This document shows positions 1 to 7,843 of a stretch of DNA of 52,275 nt, piece after piece; the first letter of the stretch is position 1, and the number at the start of each line of letters is the position of its first letter. This DNA is from an uncultured Collinsella sp. (GTDB lineage: Bacteria; Actinomycetota; Coriobacteriia; Coriobacteriales; Coriobacteriaceae). Location: contig CABUOA010000015.1 of the NCBI GenBank assembly GCA_902493145.1, positions 1-52,275 on the forward strand. Direction: 5' to 3'. The translations under genes were made by a program, and so were the position numbers. The notes under the pieces were generated by a model that was given only the letters and a program-made list of their open reading frames with translations, searched no databases and was not told the DNA's origin.

Positions 1-70
1 GGCCAGCCCGTGGGAGGCCAGGGCGCCGCTGACCGGTGGACGGCACCGAGCCGTCGGATGACTTGAAGAA
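1..70. other. unassigned tail of an upstream gene or RNA
   Basis: The 70 bases before the first terminator carry no complete gene. They could be the 3' end of a coding sequence: two forward frames are open from base 1 and stop at about 58-66, but neither short tail is recognisable to me. They could also be the end of a structured RNA, because GACGGC and GCCGTC form a small hairpin at about 40-55. The adjacent terminator shows that whatever lies upstream ends here and is transcribed on the + strand. Confidence 0.3.
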
Positions 71-100
71 GGGGGAGGCCTCGCGGCCTCCCCCTTTTTT
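71..100 (+). terminator. Rho-independent terminator
   Basis: A GC-rich hairpin (GGGGGAGGCC against GGCCTCCCCC, short loop) is followed directly by six T residues. It closes the unit entering from the left edge and insulates the acpS operon. Confidence 0.9.
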
Positions 101-150
101 GCGTTTACGGGCTTTTGTCTCACATAGTAGCTGTGTTTTATAACCCTCGT

Positions 151-180
151 TTGTCGCATCTTCTGTGAACGGGCTACAAT
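151..180 (+). promoter_or_regulatory. candidate promoter of the acpS operon
   Basis: TTGTCG (151-156) and TACAAT (175-180) are separated by 18 bases and would start transcription about 20 bases before the chosen acpS start. A second reasonable pair, TTGTCT (115-120) and TATAAC (139-144), lies just upstream, so tandem promoters are possible. Prediction from consensus only. Confidence 0.5.
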
Positions 181-209
181 AACTTAGTCTGTGCGATATG
201 GAGGTGAAC

Positions 210-749
210 ATGGCTGAAGCTGGTATCGGCGTTGATATCGTCGAGATTTCCCGCATGAAATCAATTCTTGAAAAGACGCCGTCGTTTGCTCGGCGTGTGT
301 TTACCGAAGAAGAGCGTGCGTATTGTGATGCATCATCGCGTCCCGCTGCTCACTATGCCAGCCGCTTTGCTTCGCGCGAGGCGGTACTTAAAGCTCTCGG
401 CACGGGTTTTAGTCAAGGCGTTGGTCGTAAGGATGTTTCGGTTACGCGTGATAAACTCGGCAAACCGAAGGCGCTGCTTTCGGGCCGTGCTCTCGAGATC
501 GCTCAAGAACTGGGTGTTGTTGAGGTCGCTCTTTCCATTACGCTTACGGGAGACTTGGCCGTTGCGAATGCCATCGCGATTACCGAAGATGCTCGGCCTA
601 AGCCAAAAGAGGAAAAGGTGAGTACCAAGAAACGCGTTGCGCAGACATTTAAAGAGGCTCGCTCTGTATTAGATGAGCTCGAGCAGCTGCAGAATTCAGC
701 ATTGGCGGAGCACCTGGGCGATGCTTCGCAAGATACGCTAGGAGCATAG
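210..749 (+). CDS. acpS: holo-[acyl-carrier-protein] synthase
   Basis: Transfers 4'-phosphopantetheine from CoA to the serine of acyl carrier protein, activating fatty acid synthesis in the cytoplasm. The N-terminal 120 residues show the AcpS signatures GVDIVEISR (catalytic Asp) and SRFASREAVLKALGTG (Mg-binding Glu and Lys). The start at 210 is preferred over the ATG at 198 because GGAGGTG at 200-206 is correctly spaced for it. The protein is about 179 residues, some 55 longer than usual AcpS: residues after about 125 form a charged, probably helical tail (KPKEEK..., then an acidic/leucine-rich helix) of unknown role. First gene of a compact operon; its TAG is followed at once by the next ATG. 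Confidence 0.93.
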   Translation: MAEAGIGVDIVEISRMKSILEKTPSFARRVFTEEERAYCDASSRPAAHYASRFASREAVLKALGTGFSQGVGRKDVSVTRDKLGKPKALLSGRALEIAQELGVVEVALSITLTGDLAVANAIAITEDARPKPKEEKVSTKKRVAQTFKEARSVLDELEQLQNSALAEHLGDASQDTLGA

Positions 750-2366
750 ATGAAACCGGTTTTGAGTACCGAAGAAGTCGTTCGTCTCGAGGATATCATC
801 GAACGCGAAGGGACTTCGAAGGCCGAGCTTATGGAGCTAGCGGGTGAGTTTGCCGCTAACGAGGTCTTGAAGCTCAATCCCGATCGGGTTCTCGTTTTGG
901 TCGGTTTTGGTAATAATGGCGGCGACGGTTGGGTTGCCGCCGATATCCTGAGCCATAAGGGTGTGGACGTGGATATCGTTTCTCCGGTTGAACCGGAAGA
1001 GATTCCTGCTGCTCTGGCACGTCATGTTGCTCGTCGTACTGCCGGCCGCGATGTGCACGTTTGCGTCGGCCCCTCGCGTGATGAACTCGAGGTTTTGATC
1101 GATAAGGCCGATGTTGTTGTCGATGCCATTTTTGGTACCGGTTTCCACGGGAATCTGCGTGCGCCGTTCTCCATTTGGATTCCTACGGTCAATGAATGCG
1201 CCGATTGTGTCGTATCCATTGATGTCCCCTCGGGCCTGAATGCAGAGACGGGCGTTGTTGATGACGACTGCATTCGTGCCGAGCGCACGGTGACGATGAT
1301 TGCGCCCAAGATTGGTCTGTATAGCGCTGATGGTCCTGAGTATGCTGGCGATTTGATCTGCGGCAATCTTTACGACCGTCTTGACGAGGTCATCGATGAT
1401 GTCGACCACGCCGCCGAGATTGTCGAGCCCGGTGACTTAGTTGATTACTTTGCTCCGCTACCATCGAATATCGATAAGTATTCCCGTGGCTCCGTGCTTA
1501 TTGTCGCCGGATCTGCGCAATATCCTGGTGCTGCCATTATGGCGGCCAAGTCTGCAGCTCGCGCGGGTGCTGGTTACGTGGCAGTCGCGGCTCCTGACGC
1601 CTGCGCCAATCTCATTCGCATGGCACTTCCTTCGATTCCGGTCTTTGCTATTCCGTCTGATTCCCGCGGCTCCTTTGGCGCCGCTGCGCGCATGACGGTG
1701 TGCGAGATCGCAAAGAAGTACAGCTGCGTGCTGTGCGGTCCCGGTATGACGACGTCTGCCGGCGCTATGCAGGTGGTTTCGGGCTTGCTCGAGCTTGATG
1801 TACCGCTTATTTTGGACGCCGATGCACTCAACTGCCTTGCTAAGATTGCCATTGACGGTATTGATAGTAACCCCGAGATGTATCGCCGCGAGCAGCCGTT
1901 GGTTATGACGCCGCACTATCGTGAGCTTTCGCGCCTGGTTGCCGGTGACGAGGTGAACGACCTTGGTACCGCGATTGCGGCCGCGCAGAAGGTTGTCTGG
2001 GCTGCAGGCTCCGACAATCTGGTGGTCATTGCCAAGGGGCCGACGACGGCTATCTGTGGCGTTGAGCGTGTGCTGCTGCCGCTCTCGGGTCCGGCTTCTC
2101 TGGCAACTGCCGGTTCGGGTGATGTTCTCGCGGGTATTTTGGCCGGCACGCTTGCCACCATGCGCGACGAGATGGATCGTTGGGAGTTGCTGTATTCGTA
2201 CGCCGTCGCACTTCACAGCTACGCCGGTTTTGCCGCGGCGACGGAGTATGGTGAGAAGAGCGTCATCGCGACCGATCTTATCGACTTGATCGGTCCTGCC
2301 ATGGAGCTGGCGGCAAAGGATGCGCTCGAAGATCTGGGAATCATGGACGAAGGGTCGGATGACTAA
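750..2366 (+). CDS. nnr: bifunctional NAD(P)H-hydrate epimerase / ADP-dependent dehydratase
   Basis: Repairs damaged hydrated NADH and NADPH. The N-terminal half (about residues 1-220) is a YjeF_N epimerase with GNNGGDGWVAA, VDAIFGTGFHG and SIDVPSGLNAETG. The C-terminal half (about 235-530) is a ribokinase-like dehydratase (NnrD) with GSVLIVAGSAQYPGAA, CGPGM, LDADALN, MTPHYREL and the nucleotide-binding GSGDVLAGILAG. Length (538 aa) and domain order match the usual bacterial fusion. Translation is coupled to acpS (no gap) and alr follows two bases after the stop, the same order seen in many bacteria. Confidence 0.95.
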   Translation: MKPVLSTEEVVRLEDIIEREGTSKAELMELAGEFAANEVLKLNPDRVLVLVGFGNNGGDGWVAADILSHKGVDVDIVSPVEPEEIPAALARHVARRTAGRDVHVCVGPSRDELEVLIDKADVVVDAIFGTGFHGNLRAPFSIWIPTVNECADCVVSIDVPSGLNAETGVVDDDCIRAERTVTMIAPKIGLYSADGPEYAGDLICGNLYDRLDEVIDDVDHAAEIVEPGDLVDYFAPLPSNIDKYSRGSVLIVAGSAQYPGAAIMAAKSAARAGAGYVAVAAPDACANLIRMALPSIPVFAIPSDSRGSFGAAARMTVCEIAKKYSCVLCGPGMTTSAGAMQVVSGLLELDVPLILDADALNCLAKIAIDGIDSNPEMYRREQPLVMTPHYRELSRLVAGDEVNDLGTAIAAAQKVVWAAGSDNLVVIAKGPTTAICGVERVLLPLSGPASLATAGSGDVLAGILAGTLATMRDEMDRWELLYSYAVALHSYAGFAAATEYGEKSVIATDLIDLIGPAMELAAKDALEDLGIMDEGSDD

Positions 2367-2368
2367 TC

Positions 2369-3514
2369 ATGAATAAAGCCGATTTGACGCGCTGGTCCTG
2401 GGTCGAGATCGACCGCGGGGCGCTCCGTCGCAACACGAGGGCCTATAAGAACTTGTTGAATCCGCGTCAGCGCCTGTGCTGCGTGGTCAAGGCCGATGCT
2501 TATGGTCATGGAGCTGTTGAGTGTGCCAAGATCATGTATTCGGCCGGTGCCGACATGTTTGCCGTGGCGACGGTTAACGAGGGCGTTGGGCTCCGTCAGG
2601 GCGGGATTACTAAGCCCATCCTGATTCTAAGCGAGCCGCCTATCGAGGCTATTCCTGCATTGCTCGAGTTCGATATCATGCCCTCGGTCTATACGTCTGA
2701 CTTTGCTCTTGCGTATGGCGAATGCGCCGTCGCGGCGGGCAAGGTGGGCAAGTACCATCTTGCCATCGAGACGGGCATGAATCGTATCGGCGTTCACTAC
2801 ACACAGGTGCTCGACTTTGTACGCGGCATCAGTTTCCATCGCGGCATCCAGTGCGACGGCGTATTTACGCACTTTGCCACGGCCGATGAACCTTCGGGTT
2901 GGGACTACAAGCTGCAGTGCCAGCGTTTTACCGAGGCCGTTCAGGCCATTAAGGACGCAGGTTTTGAATGCGGTATCGTGCATTGTGCCAACACGCCGTC
3001 CTCGATGCTCGATTCTTCAATGCACTTTGACATGATTCGTGCCGGCATCGGTTTGTATGGTCTGCAGCCATGTGAGCTGAGTGGTCGCGTGATGCAGCTT
3101 GATCCCGTCATGAGCGTCCACGCGCGTGTGACGCGTGTGGCGCATCCTGCGATGGGCGAGGGCGTGGGCTACGGCTTTACCTACCGCGTACCGCGCACGC
3201 GCGTTCAGATCTGCACCCTTCCGATCGGTTATGCCGATGGCCTTTCGCGTACGCTTTCCAATCGTATGGACGTGCTGTATCGCGGCGAGCGTGTGCGTCA
3301 GGTGGGCAATATCTGCATGGACCAGTTTATGGTCGCCATTCAGTCCAACCCGGCGCATGAGATTCCCGAGGCCGAGTATGGTGACGAGATGATCATTGTC
3401 GGCCGCGATGGAGATGCCGAGATTACCATGGACGAGATGGCGCGCCTACGCGACACGATTAACTACGAGGTCGCTTGCGGCTTTGGTATGCGTCTCGACA
3501 AGGTCTACGTGTAG
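2369..3514 (+). CDS. alr: alanine racemase
   Basis: PLP enzyme interconverting L- and D-alanine for peptidoglycan. The PLP lysine lies in CCVVKADAYGHGA near residue 40, and the second catalytic residue, a tyrosine, in GYGFTYRVPRT near residue 270. GNICMDQFMV and the C-terminal beta domain are present, and 381 residues is typical. It starts two bases after nnr and is followed by the glycosylase gene after 8 bases, so it is an internal gene of the operon. No anomaly seen. Confidence 0.95.
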   Translation: MNKADLTRWSWVEIDRGALRRNTRAYKNLLNPRQRLCCVVKADAYGHGAVECAKIMYSAGADMFAVATVNEGVGLRQGGITKPILILSEPPIEAIPALLEFDIMPSVYTSDFALAYGECAVAAGKVGKYHLAIETGMNRIGVHYTQVLDFVRGISFHRGIQCDGVFTHFATADEPSGWDYKLQCQRFTEAVQAIKDAGFECGIVHCANTPSSMLDSSMHFDMIRAGIGLYGLQPCELSGRVMQLDPVMSVHARVTRVAHPAMGEGVGYGFTYRVPRTRVQICTLPIGYADGLSRTLSNRMDVLYRGERVRQVGNICMDQFMVAIQSNPAHEIPEAEYGDEMIIVGRDGDAEITMDEMARLRDTINYEVACGFGMRLDKVYV

Positions 3515-3522
3515 GAGTCGCT

Positions 3523-4143
3523 ATGGGCGTCATGCACATCCCCGGCCATAGCCATCAGGCGCCGCGTGAGGTCGCACTCGAGGAGATCGAGGCCGTTCTG
3601 GGCGATTGTCACCTTTGCCAGCTTTACCAGTCGCGCCATAACATCGTGTTTGGCGTGGGAAACCCCCACGCTCGCGTGATGTTTATTGGCGAGGCGCCGG
3701 GCCGCAATGAGGATTTGCAGGGCGAGCCCTTTGTGGGGGCGGCAGGCGAGGACCTCAACGGCATTTTGTCGCTGGCGGGGCTCAAACGCGAAGACGTCTA
3801 CATTGCCAACGTGCTTAAGTGCCGCCCGCCGGGAAACCGCAATCCGCGTTCCGAGGAAGTGCTGGCTTGCTCGCCGTTTTTGCGTGAGCAGATTCGAAGC
3901 ATCTGGCCCGATATTATTGTGACGCTCGGCAACCCCGCGACGCACTTTGTGCTAAAGACCGAGATTGGCATTACTAAGCTGCGCGGCAGGTTCCACCAGA
4001 TGGGGCATTTTGTGGTAATGCCTACGTTCCATCCGGCAGCAGCGCTGCGCAATCCGGCGTGGCAGGAGCTGCTGGAGGAAGACTTTAAGATGCTGGGCGA
4101 CTATCTGGAGCGACATCCCGCGCCAGAGGACGCCTCGGAATAA
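3523..4143 (+). CDS. family 4 uracil-DNA glycosylase (Fe-S)
   Basis: Removes uracil from DNA produced by cytosine deamination. Motif A is GEAPGRNEDLQGEPFVG and motif B region FHPAAALRNP. Four cysteines fit the [4Fe-4S] pattern of the family: the pair in DCHLC near the N-terminus, then those in KCRPPGNRNP and LACSPF. ATG 3523 is chosen because TAGGAGT (3512-3518) lies at the right distance; a longer upstream reading would overlap alr deeply. About 206 residues, normal for the family. Sits between alr and tsaE in the operon. Confidence 0.9.
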   Translation: MGVMHIPGHSHQAPREVALEEIEAVLGDCHLCQLYQSRHNIVFGVGNPHARVMFIGEAPGRNEDLQGEPFVGAAGEDLNGILSLAGLKREDVYIANVLKCRPPGNRNPRSEEVLACSPFLREQIRSIWPDIIVTLGNPATHFVLKTEIGITKLRGRFHQMGHFVVMPTFHPAAALRNPAWQELLEEDFKMLGDYLERHPAPEDASE

Positions 4144-4155
4144 TAAGGAGCATAT

Positions 4156-4662
4156 ATGTCCCTGGAGCGCCTAGGGGTAGGTACTTACAAAACGACTTGC
4201 GCTGCCGATACGGAGTACTTTGGCGAGCTAATTGCACCGTGCCTTGAGGACGGCGATGTGCTCATCCTGACCGGTGGCCTGGGAGTGGGCAAAACTCACT
4301 TTACCAAGGGCGTCTCGCGCGGGCTGGGCGATGGGCATATGGTTACGAGCCCTACGTTCGCGCTCATGGCCGTTCACGATCAAGGTCGTATTCCGCTGTT
4401 TCACTTTGATCTATACCGTCTGGAGCATGCCTACGAGCTCGAGGATACGGGTATTTTCGATGTGCTGGGCTATGAGGGCGCTTGCCTGCTGGAATGGGGC
4501 GAACAATTCCAGGACGAGCTGACGGATGAGTATCTTTCGGTGACGCTCAAGCGTGATGAGGGCGACAGCGATGTGCGAACGATAACGCTCGAGGCGCACG
4601 GTGACCGCGCAATGGAGCTTTCCCATTTGATTGATAAGGCTGTACAAGATGAGCTTGCATAA
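4156..4662 (+). CDS. tsaE: tRNA threonylcarbamoyladenosine biosynthesis ATPase TsaE
   Basis: P-loop ATPase that drives the TsaB-TsaD complex making the t6A modification at position 37 of ANN-decoding tRNAs. Walker A is GGLGVGKTHFTKG (residues about 40-52), followed by the switch region TSPTFALM and the conserved HFDLYRLEHAYELEDTG. AAGGAG precedes the start. At 168 residues it is typical with a small C-terminal extension. Its end overlaps the start of the tsaB-rimI-tsaD gene by 14 bases, so all dedicated TsaB/D/E functions are translationally linked here. Confidence 0.95.
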   Translation: MSLERLGVGTYKTTCAADTEYFGELIAPCLEDGDVLILTGGLGVGKTHFTKGVSRGLGDGHMVTSPTFALMAVHDQGRIPLFHFDLYRLEHAYELEDTGIFDVLGYEGACLLEWGEQFQDELTDEYLSVTLKRDEGDSDVRTITLEAHGDRAMELSHLIDKAVQDELA

Positions 4663-7033
4663 CGACAACGCGCTGGTGGTGGCGCTCGATACCTCGACCG
4701 ACATGCTTGCCTGCGCGGCAAGCTGGATTGATAGGCAGACGGGCGAGACGAAGCTCGTGAGTGGCGACCACATGTGTCGCCGTCACGCCAACGTTGAGCT
4801 CGTGAATACCGTTGATGGCGTGCTGACTCAAGCCGGTCTGGATCGCAGCGATGTTGGTCGCTACGTGGTCGGCCGCGGCCCAGGGTCGTTTACGGGTGTG
4901 CGCATCGGCATCTCCACTGCCAAGGGCCTCGCGCGTGGTGCCAATGTTCCGCTGCTGGGCGTGTCGACGCTCGATGCTTGCGCTTGGACGGCGTGGAAGG
5001 CTGGCGTGCGCGGCAAGCTTGGTATCTTGGCCGATGCTATGCGCGGTGAGGTATATCCGACGCTGTATATGCTGGTCGATGAGGGTCCCGAGCGTCAATT
5101 TGAGCGCGAGCACGTGGTCAAGGCCGCCGTGGCGCTCGATGAGTGGCGCCAAGCAGCGGACTGGGACCAGGTTCAGCTGACCGGTGACGGTCTTGTGCGC
5201 TATGGCAAGCTGCTGGGTGAGGACGAGACCGCCCGCTGCGTGGAGCGCGACCTGTGGTGGCCTTCGGGCGAGGGCTTGCTGCTCGCGCACGCTGCGGGCG
5301 ACGGCGATCCGGCCCGCGTCCTGCCGATTTACACGCGCCTTTCGGATGCCGAGGAAAACGAGCGCAAGCGTCTTGGTCTTGCCGAGAGTGCGCACAGCGA
5401 AATTACGGGTGTTGCCGATGAGCTCGCCGGTCGTCATCTGCAGTTCCGTCCCATGGGTGCGGCGGATGCCGAGGGCGCGAGCGCGCTGGAGGCTACTTGC
5501 TTTGAAGGTGCCGGACACGAGGCGTGGACGCCGGGCATGTTCCTGTCCGAACTAGGCGAGGACGTCGCTGCGCCGCGTAGTTGGTGGGTGGCACACGACG
5601 ACGGCAAGCTGCTGGGCCTTGCCGGCGGTATGGTCGTGGACGGTGATGTGCAGATTCTGGATGTCGCCGTCGACCCGGCACATCGCCGTGAGGGCATTGC
5701 CCGCAAGCTGCTGTCGCACGTGAGCTATGATGCCCAGATGCTCGGCTGCACTACGGCTTCGCTCGAGGTCGAGGATGGTAACGAGGGAGCGACCGCGCTT
5801 TATAACGCTCTGGGCTTTACTGAGGCTGGCCGTCGCCGCGGCTACTATGGTGCCGGCAAGGACGCCATCGTCATGACGGCTCCGCTGCCCCTGGTGCTTC
5901 CGGTCGACAATGCTTCGCCCGAGCCGACGGCGGCAGAGCAGCGCGTATGGCCGCTGCCTGCGCCTGGGCGCTCCGAGGGGGAGCGTGCCGAAATTGAGCG
6001 CCGCCGCCTAGTGCTCGCTATCGAGAGCTCCTGCGACGAGACGGCCGTGGCGATTATCGATGCGGATGGCAATATGCTGGCCAACCAGGTGTCGACACAG
6101 ATTGATTTTCACGCCCGCTTTGGCGGCGTGGTGCCCGAGATCGCCTCGCGCAAACACGTTGAGGTGATTGTGAGTGTCGTGGATGCGGCGCTCGAGGATG
6201 CCGCAGCATCGCTTGGTCTTGAGGGTGGAGCCATCGCACCGAGCGAACTCGCCGCTGTTGGCGTGACACAGGGTCCGGGCCTGGTGGGTGCTCTGGTAGT
6301 GGGCGTCGCCTTTGCCAAGGGCTTTGCCTATGCCGCCGGCAAGCCGCTCGTGTGCGTCAATCATCTGGAGGGCCACCTGTTTGCCAACCTGTTGGCGCAG
6401 CCCGACCTCAAGCCCCCGTTTATCTTTACGCTTGTCTCGGGCGGGCACACTATGCTCGTGCACGTGAAGGCATGGGGCGACTACGAGGTACTTGGTGAGA
6501 CACTCGACGATGCTGTGGGCGAGGCCTTCGACAAGGTAGCCAAGGCGTTGGGTCTGGGCTATCCCGGTGGCCCCATCATCTCCAAGCTGGCCGAGACGGG
6601 CAATCACCGCGCGATCGATTTCCCCCGCGCGCTTAACAGCAGGGGAGACTATCGTTTCTCGCTTTCGGGTCTTAAAACGGCCGTGACGCTCTACATTGAA
6701 CAGGAGACCAAGGCCGGGCGCACGATTCACCTGCCCGATCTGGCGGCTTCGTTTGAGGCGGCCGTCTTTGACGTTCAGTACAAGAAGGCCAAGAACGCAC
6801 TGCACGCTACCGGATGCAAGGAATACTGCATCGGCGGCGGCGTCTCGGCCAACCCGCATCTGCGCGAGATGATGATCAAGAAGCTTGGGCGTCAGGGTAT
6901 TCGCGTGACGGTACCGCCGCTTTCGGCGTGCACCGATAACGCTGCCATGATCGCGGAGGTCGCCCGCCGTAAATTCGACCGAGGTGAAATCTCGCCGTTC
7001 GACGTCGACGCCGATCCAAACATGACGCTGTAG
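4649..7033 (+). CDS. TsaB-RimI-TsaD three-domain fusion protein
   Basis: One 794-residue reading frame joins three proteins that are usually separate. About residues 1-235 are TsaB (VALDTSTDM, GRGPGSFTGVRIGISTAKG). About 250-400 are a RimI-type GNAT acetyltransferase (VAVDPAHRREGIARKLL, the acetyl-CoA loop, and ALYNALGFTEAGRRRGYY). About 448-794 are TsaD (AIESSCDETAVA, the metal ligands in HLEGHLFANL, SGGHTMLV, and GGGVSANPHLR). TsaB and TsaD form the t6A-synthesising complex with TsaE; RimI acetylates ribosomal protein S18. ATG 4649 is chosen because AAGG sits 9 bases upstream; a TTG at 4631 is the alternative. No frameshift or stop between domains, so the fusion is seen directly. Last gene of the operon. 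Confidence 0.93.
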   Translation: MSLHNDNALVVALDTSTDMLACAASWIDRQTGETKLVSGDHMCRRHANVELVNTVDGVLTQAGLDRSDVGRYVVGRGPGSFTGVRIGISTAKGLARGANVPLLGVSTLDACAWTAWKAGVRGKLGILADAMRGEVYPTLYMLVDEGPERQFEREHVVKAAVALDEWRQAADWDQVQLTGDGLVRYGKLLGEDETARCVERDLWWPSGEGLLLAHAAGDGDPARVLPIYTRLSDAEENERKRLGLAESAHSEITGVADELAGRHLQFRPMGAADAEGASALEATCFEGAGHEAWTPGMFLSELGEDVAAPRSWWVAHDDGKLLGLAGGMVVDGDVQILDVAVDPAHRREGIARKLLSHVSYDAQMLGCTTASLEVEDGNEGATALYNALGFTEAGRRRGYYGAGKDAIVMTAPLPLVLPVDNASPEPTAAEQRVWPLPAPGRSEGERAEIERRRLVLAIESSCDETAVAIIDADGNMLANQVSTQIDFHARFGGVVPEIASRKHVEVIVSVVDAALEDAAASLGLEGGAIAPSELAAVGVTQGPGLVGALVVGVAFAKGFAYAAGKPLVCVNHLEGHLFANLLAQPDLKPPFIFTLVSGGHTMLVHVKAWGDYEVLGETLDDAVGEAFDKVAKALGLGYPGGPIISKLAETGNHRAIDFPRALNSRGDYRFSLSGLKTAVTLYIEQETKAGRTIHLPDLAASFEAAVFDVQYKKAKNALHATGCKEYCIGGGVSANPHLREMMIKKLGRQGIRVTVPPLSACTDNAAMIAEVARRKFDRGEISPFDVDADPNMTL

Positions 7034-7045
7034 CTGGTACGGCGC

Positions 7046-7180
7046 GGTCCCCGGACGGAGGGGCCGGATATAAGGTTTCCTGCTCTACAGTCCTGCGCAA
7101 GACGAAGGCCACATTAAGTGGCCTTCTTTGCGTGCAGAACTCGCGATAAACCTTATATCCGGCCCCTCCGGCCGGGGACC
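7046..7180. repeat. long palindromic repeat, copy 1
   Basis: Two 33-base arms (7046-7078 and 7148-7180) are complementary with one mismatch and enclose a 69-base core. The core begins CCTGCTCTACAGTCC, has an inner stem GAAGGCCAC/GTGGCCTTC around an ATTAA loop, and ends GAACTCGCGAT. The same core recurs, inverted, at 7366-7434 and truncated at 12133-12195. It begins 13 bases after the tsaD stop, so it may also end that transcript. Confidence 0.85.
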
Positions 7181-7289
7181 TTTCTGTATTGATGTAGCTT
7201 CTGAGCTGGTTTGGCGTCGACAACGTCCAGCAAGGTTAACAAGCCAGTGTCGAATTTCCGGCGTTCTTTAGCTGAAAGAAAAAGTTGGC

Positions 7290-7310
7290 GTGCGGAGCTT
7301 TGCTCCGCAC
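7290..7310. repeat. short perfect hairpin
   Basis: GTGCGGAGC and GCTCCGCAC form a perfect 9-bp stem with a three-base loop, followed by ATTT. It could be a weak terminator between the two long palindromes; no gene is associated with it. Confidence 0.5.
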
Positions 7311-7327
7311 ATTTGGGATGGGAATCC

Positions 7328-7472
7328 CTGAGAGCCGCGGGAGCCGGGCGGCGCATATGAACTTTATCGCGAGTTCCGCACGCAAAGGAAAGCACTTAAT
7401 GTGCTTTCCGTCTTGCGCAGGACTGTAGAGCAGGAAAGTTCAAATGCGCCGCCCGGCTCCCGCGGCTCTCAG
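7328..7472. repeat. long palindromic repeat, copy 2 (inverted)
   Basis: Arms 7328-7365 and 7435-7472 (38 bases) pair with one mismatch and enclose a 69-base core that is the reverse complement of the copy 1 core. The inner stem differs from copy 1 at four of nine pairs (GGAAAGCAC/GTGCTTTCC against GAAGGCCAC/GTGGCCTTC), and every change is compensated on the other strand. The outer arms have a sequence unrelated to copy 1. Confidence 0.85.
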
Positions 7473-7573
7473 GGGCATCTCTTAAGCAAAAACTGTCGTT
7501 CGGTAAAGTCCGAGGTCAGTGGCGTTTTATACCGAGAAATTCAAAAAAGTTGAAAATTCATTACATATTTGCG

Positions 7574-7602
7574 TTGACTTTAGGTAACTAAAGTTTCATA
7601 CT
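7574..7602 (+). promoter_or_regulatory. promoter of the cstA leader with internal dyad
   Basis: TTGACT (7574-7579) and CATACT (7597-7602) are spaced by exactly 17 bases. The spacer holds a dyad, ACTTTAG-GTAA-CTAAAGT (7577-7594), with perfect 7-base arms placed where a repressor would block RNA polymerase. Resemblance of TTAGGTAACTAA to DtxR-family iron or manganese boxes is loose, and the regulator is unknown. Confidence 0.7.
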
Positions 7603-7673
7603 CCTTTTCAACCACTGGGGGATGTGAACACGCACGGATCGTTCACATCATGATTGAAGAGGATTTCTTAGAC

Positions 7674-7718
7674 ATGTTCACGCATCAGCTAAACATTATC
7701 AGCGTAGTAATTATCTGA
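7674..7718 (+). CDS. 14-residue Ile/Val-rich leader peptide
   Basis: A short open frame, MFTHQLNIISVVII followed by TGA, starts at an ATG preceded by GAAGAGGA (7656-7663) with a 10-base gap. Six of the last seven codons are Ile or Val. It lies downstream of a good promoter and is followed at once by mutually exclusive hairpins and a terminator. This is the arrangement of branched-chain amino acid attenuation leaders, though here the next gene is cstA, not ilv. An in-frame ATG at 7650 would lengthen it by 8 residues but lacks a ribosome site. Inference from layout; translation is not shown. Confidence 0.6.
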   Translation: MFTHQLNIISVVII

Positions 7719-7720
7719 TG

Positions 7721-7809
7721 CGGGTTAGCACATACAGCTAGCCCGTACGATAACGGGCGGCTGATGAAGATGAGGGCCGTCGAGCGCAACCGACGGCCCT
7801 CATTTTTTA
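7721..7809 (+). promoter_or_regulatory. attenuator: alternative hairpins and terminator before cstA
   Basis: Segment 1 (7721-7729) pairs with segment 2 (7737-7745) over 9 bp. Segment 2 (7741-7746) can instead pair with segment 3 (7753-7758). Segment 3 (7756-7761) can pair with the 5' arm of the final stem (7776-7781). The final stem is a perfect 13-bp terminator (7770-7782 with 7791-7803) followed by six T. A ribosome reaching the leader stop codon would cover segment 1 and favour termination. Stalling at the Ile/Val codons would leave segment 1 free and favour read-through. Confidence 0.65.
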
Positions 7810-7843
7810 TGTCTAGGAAGTTCTTTTTAGAGGAGGAAATGTA

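Noticed and set aside
7577..7594. firm DtxR/IdeR iron box
   Set aside because: Only TTAGG and part of the palindrome resemble it; the match is too weak to name the regulator.
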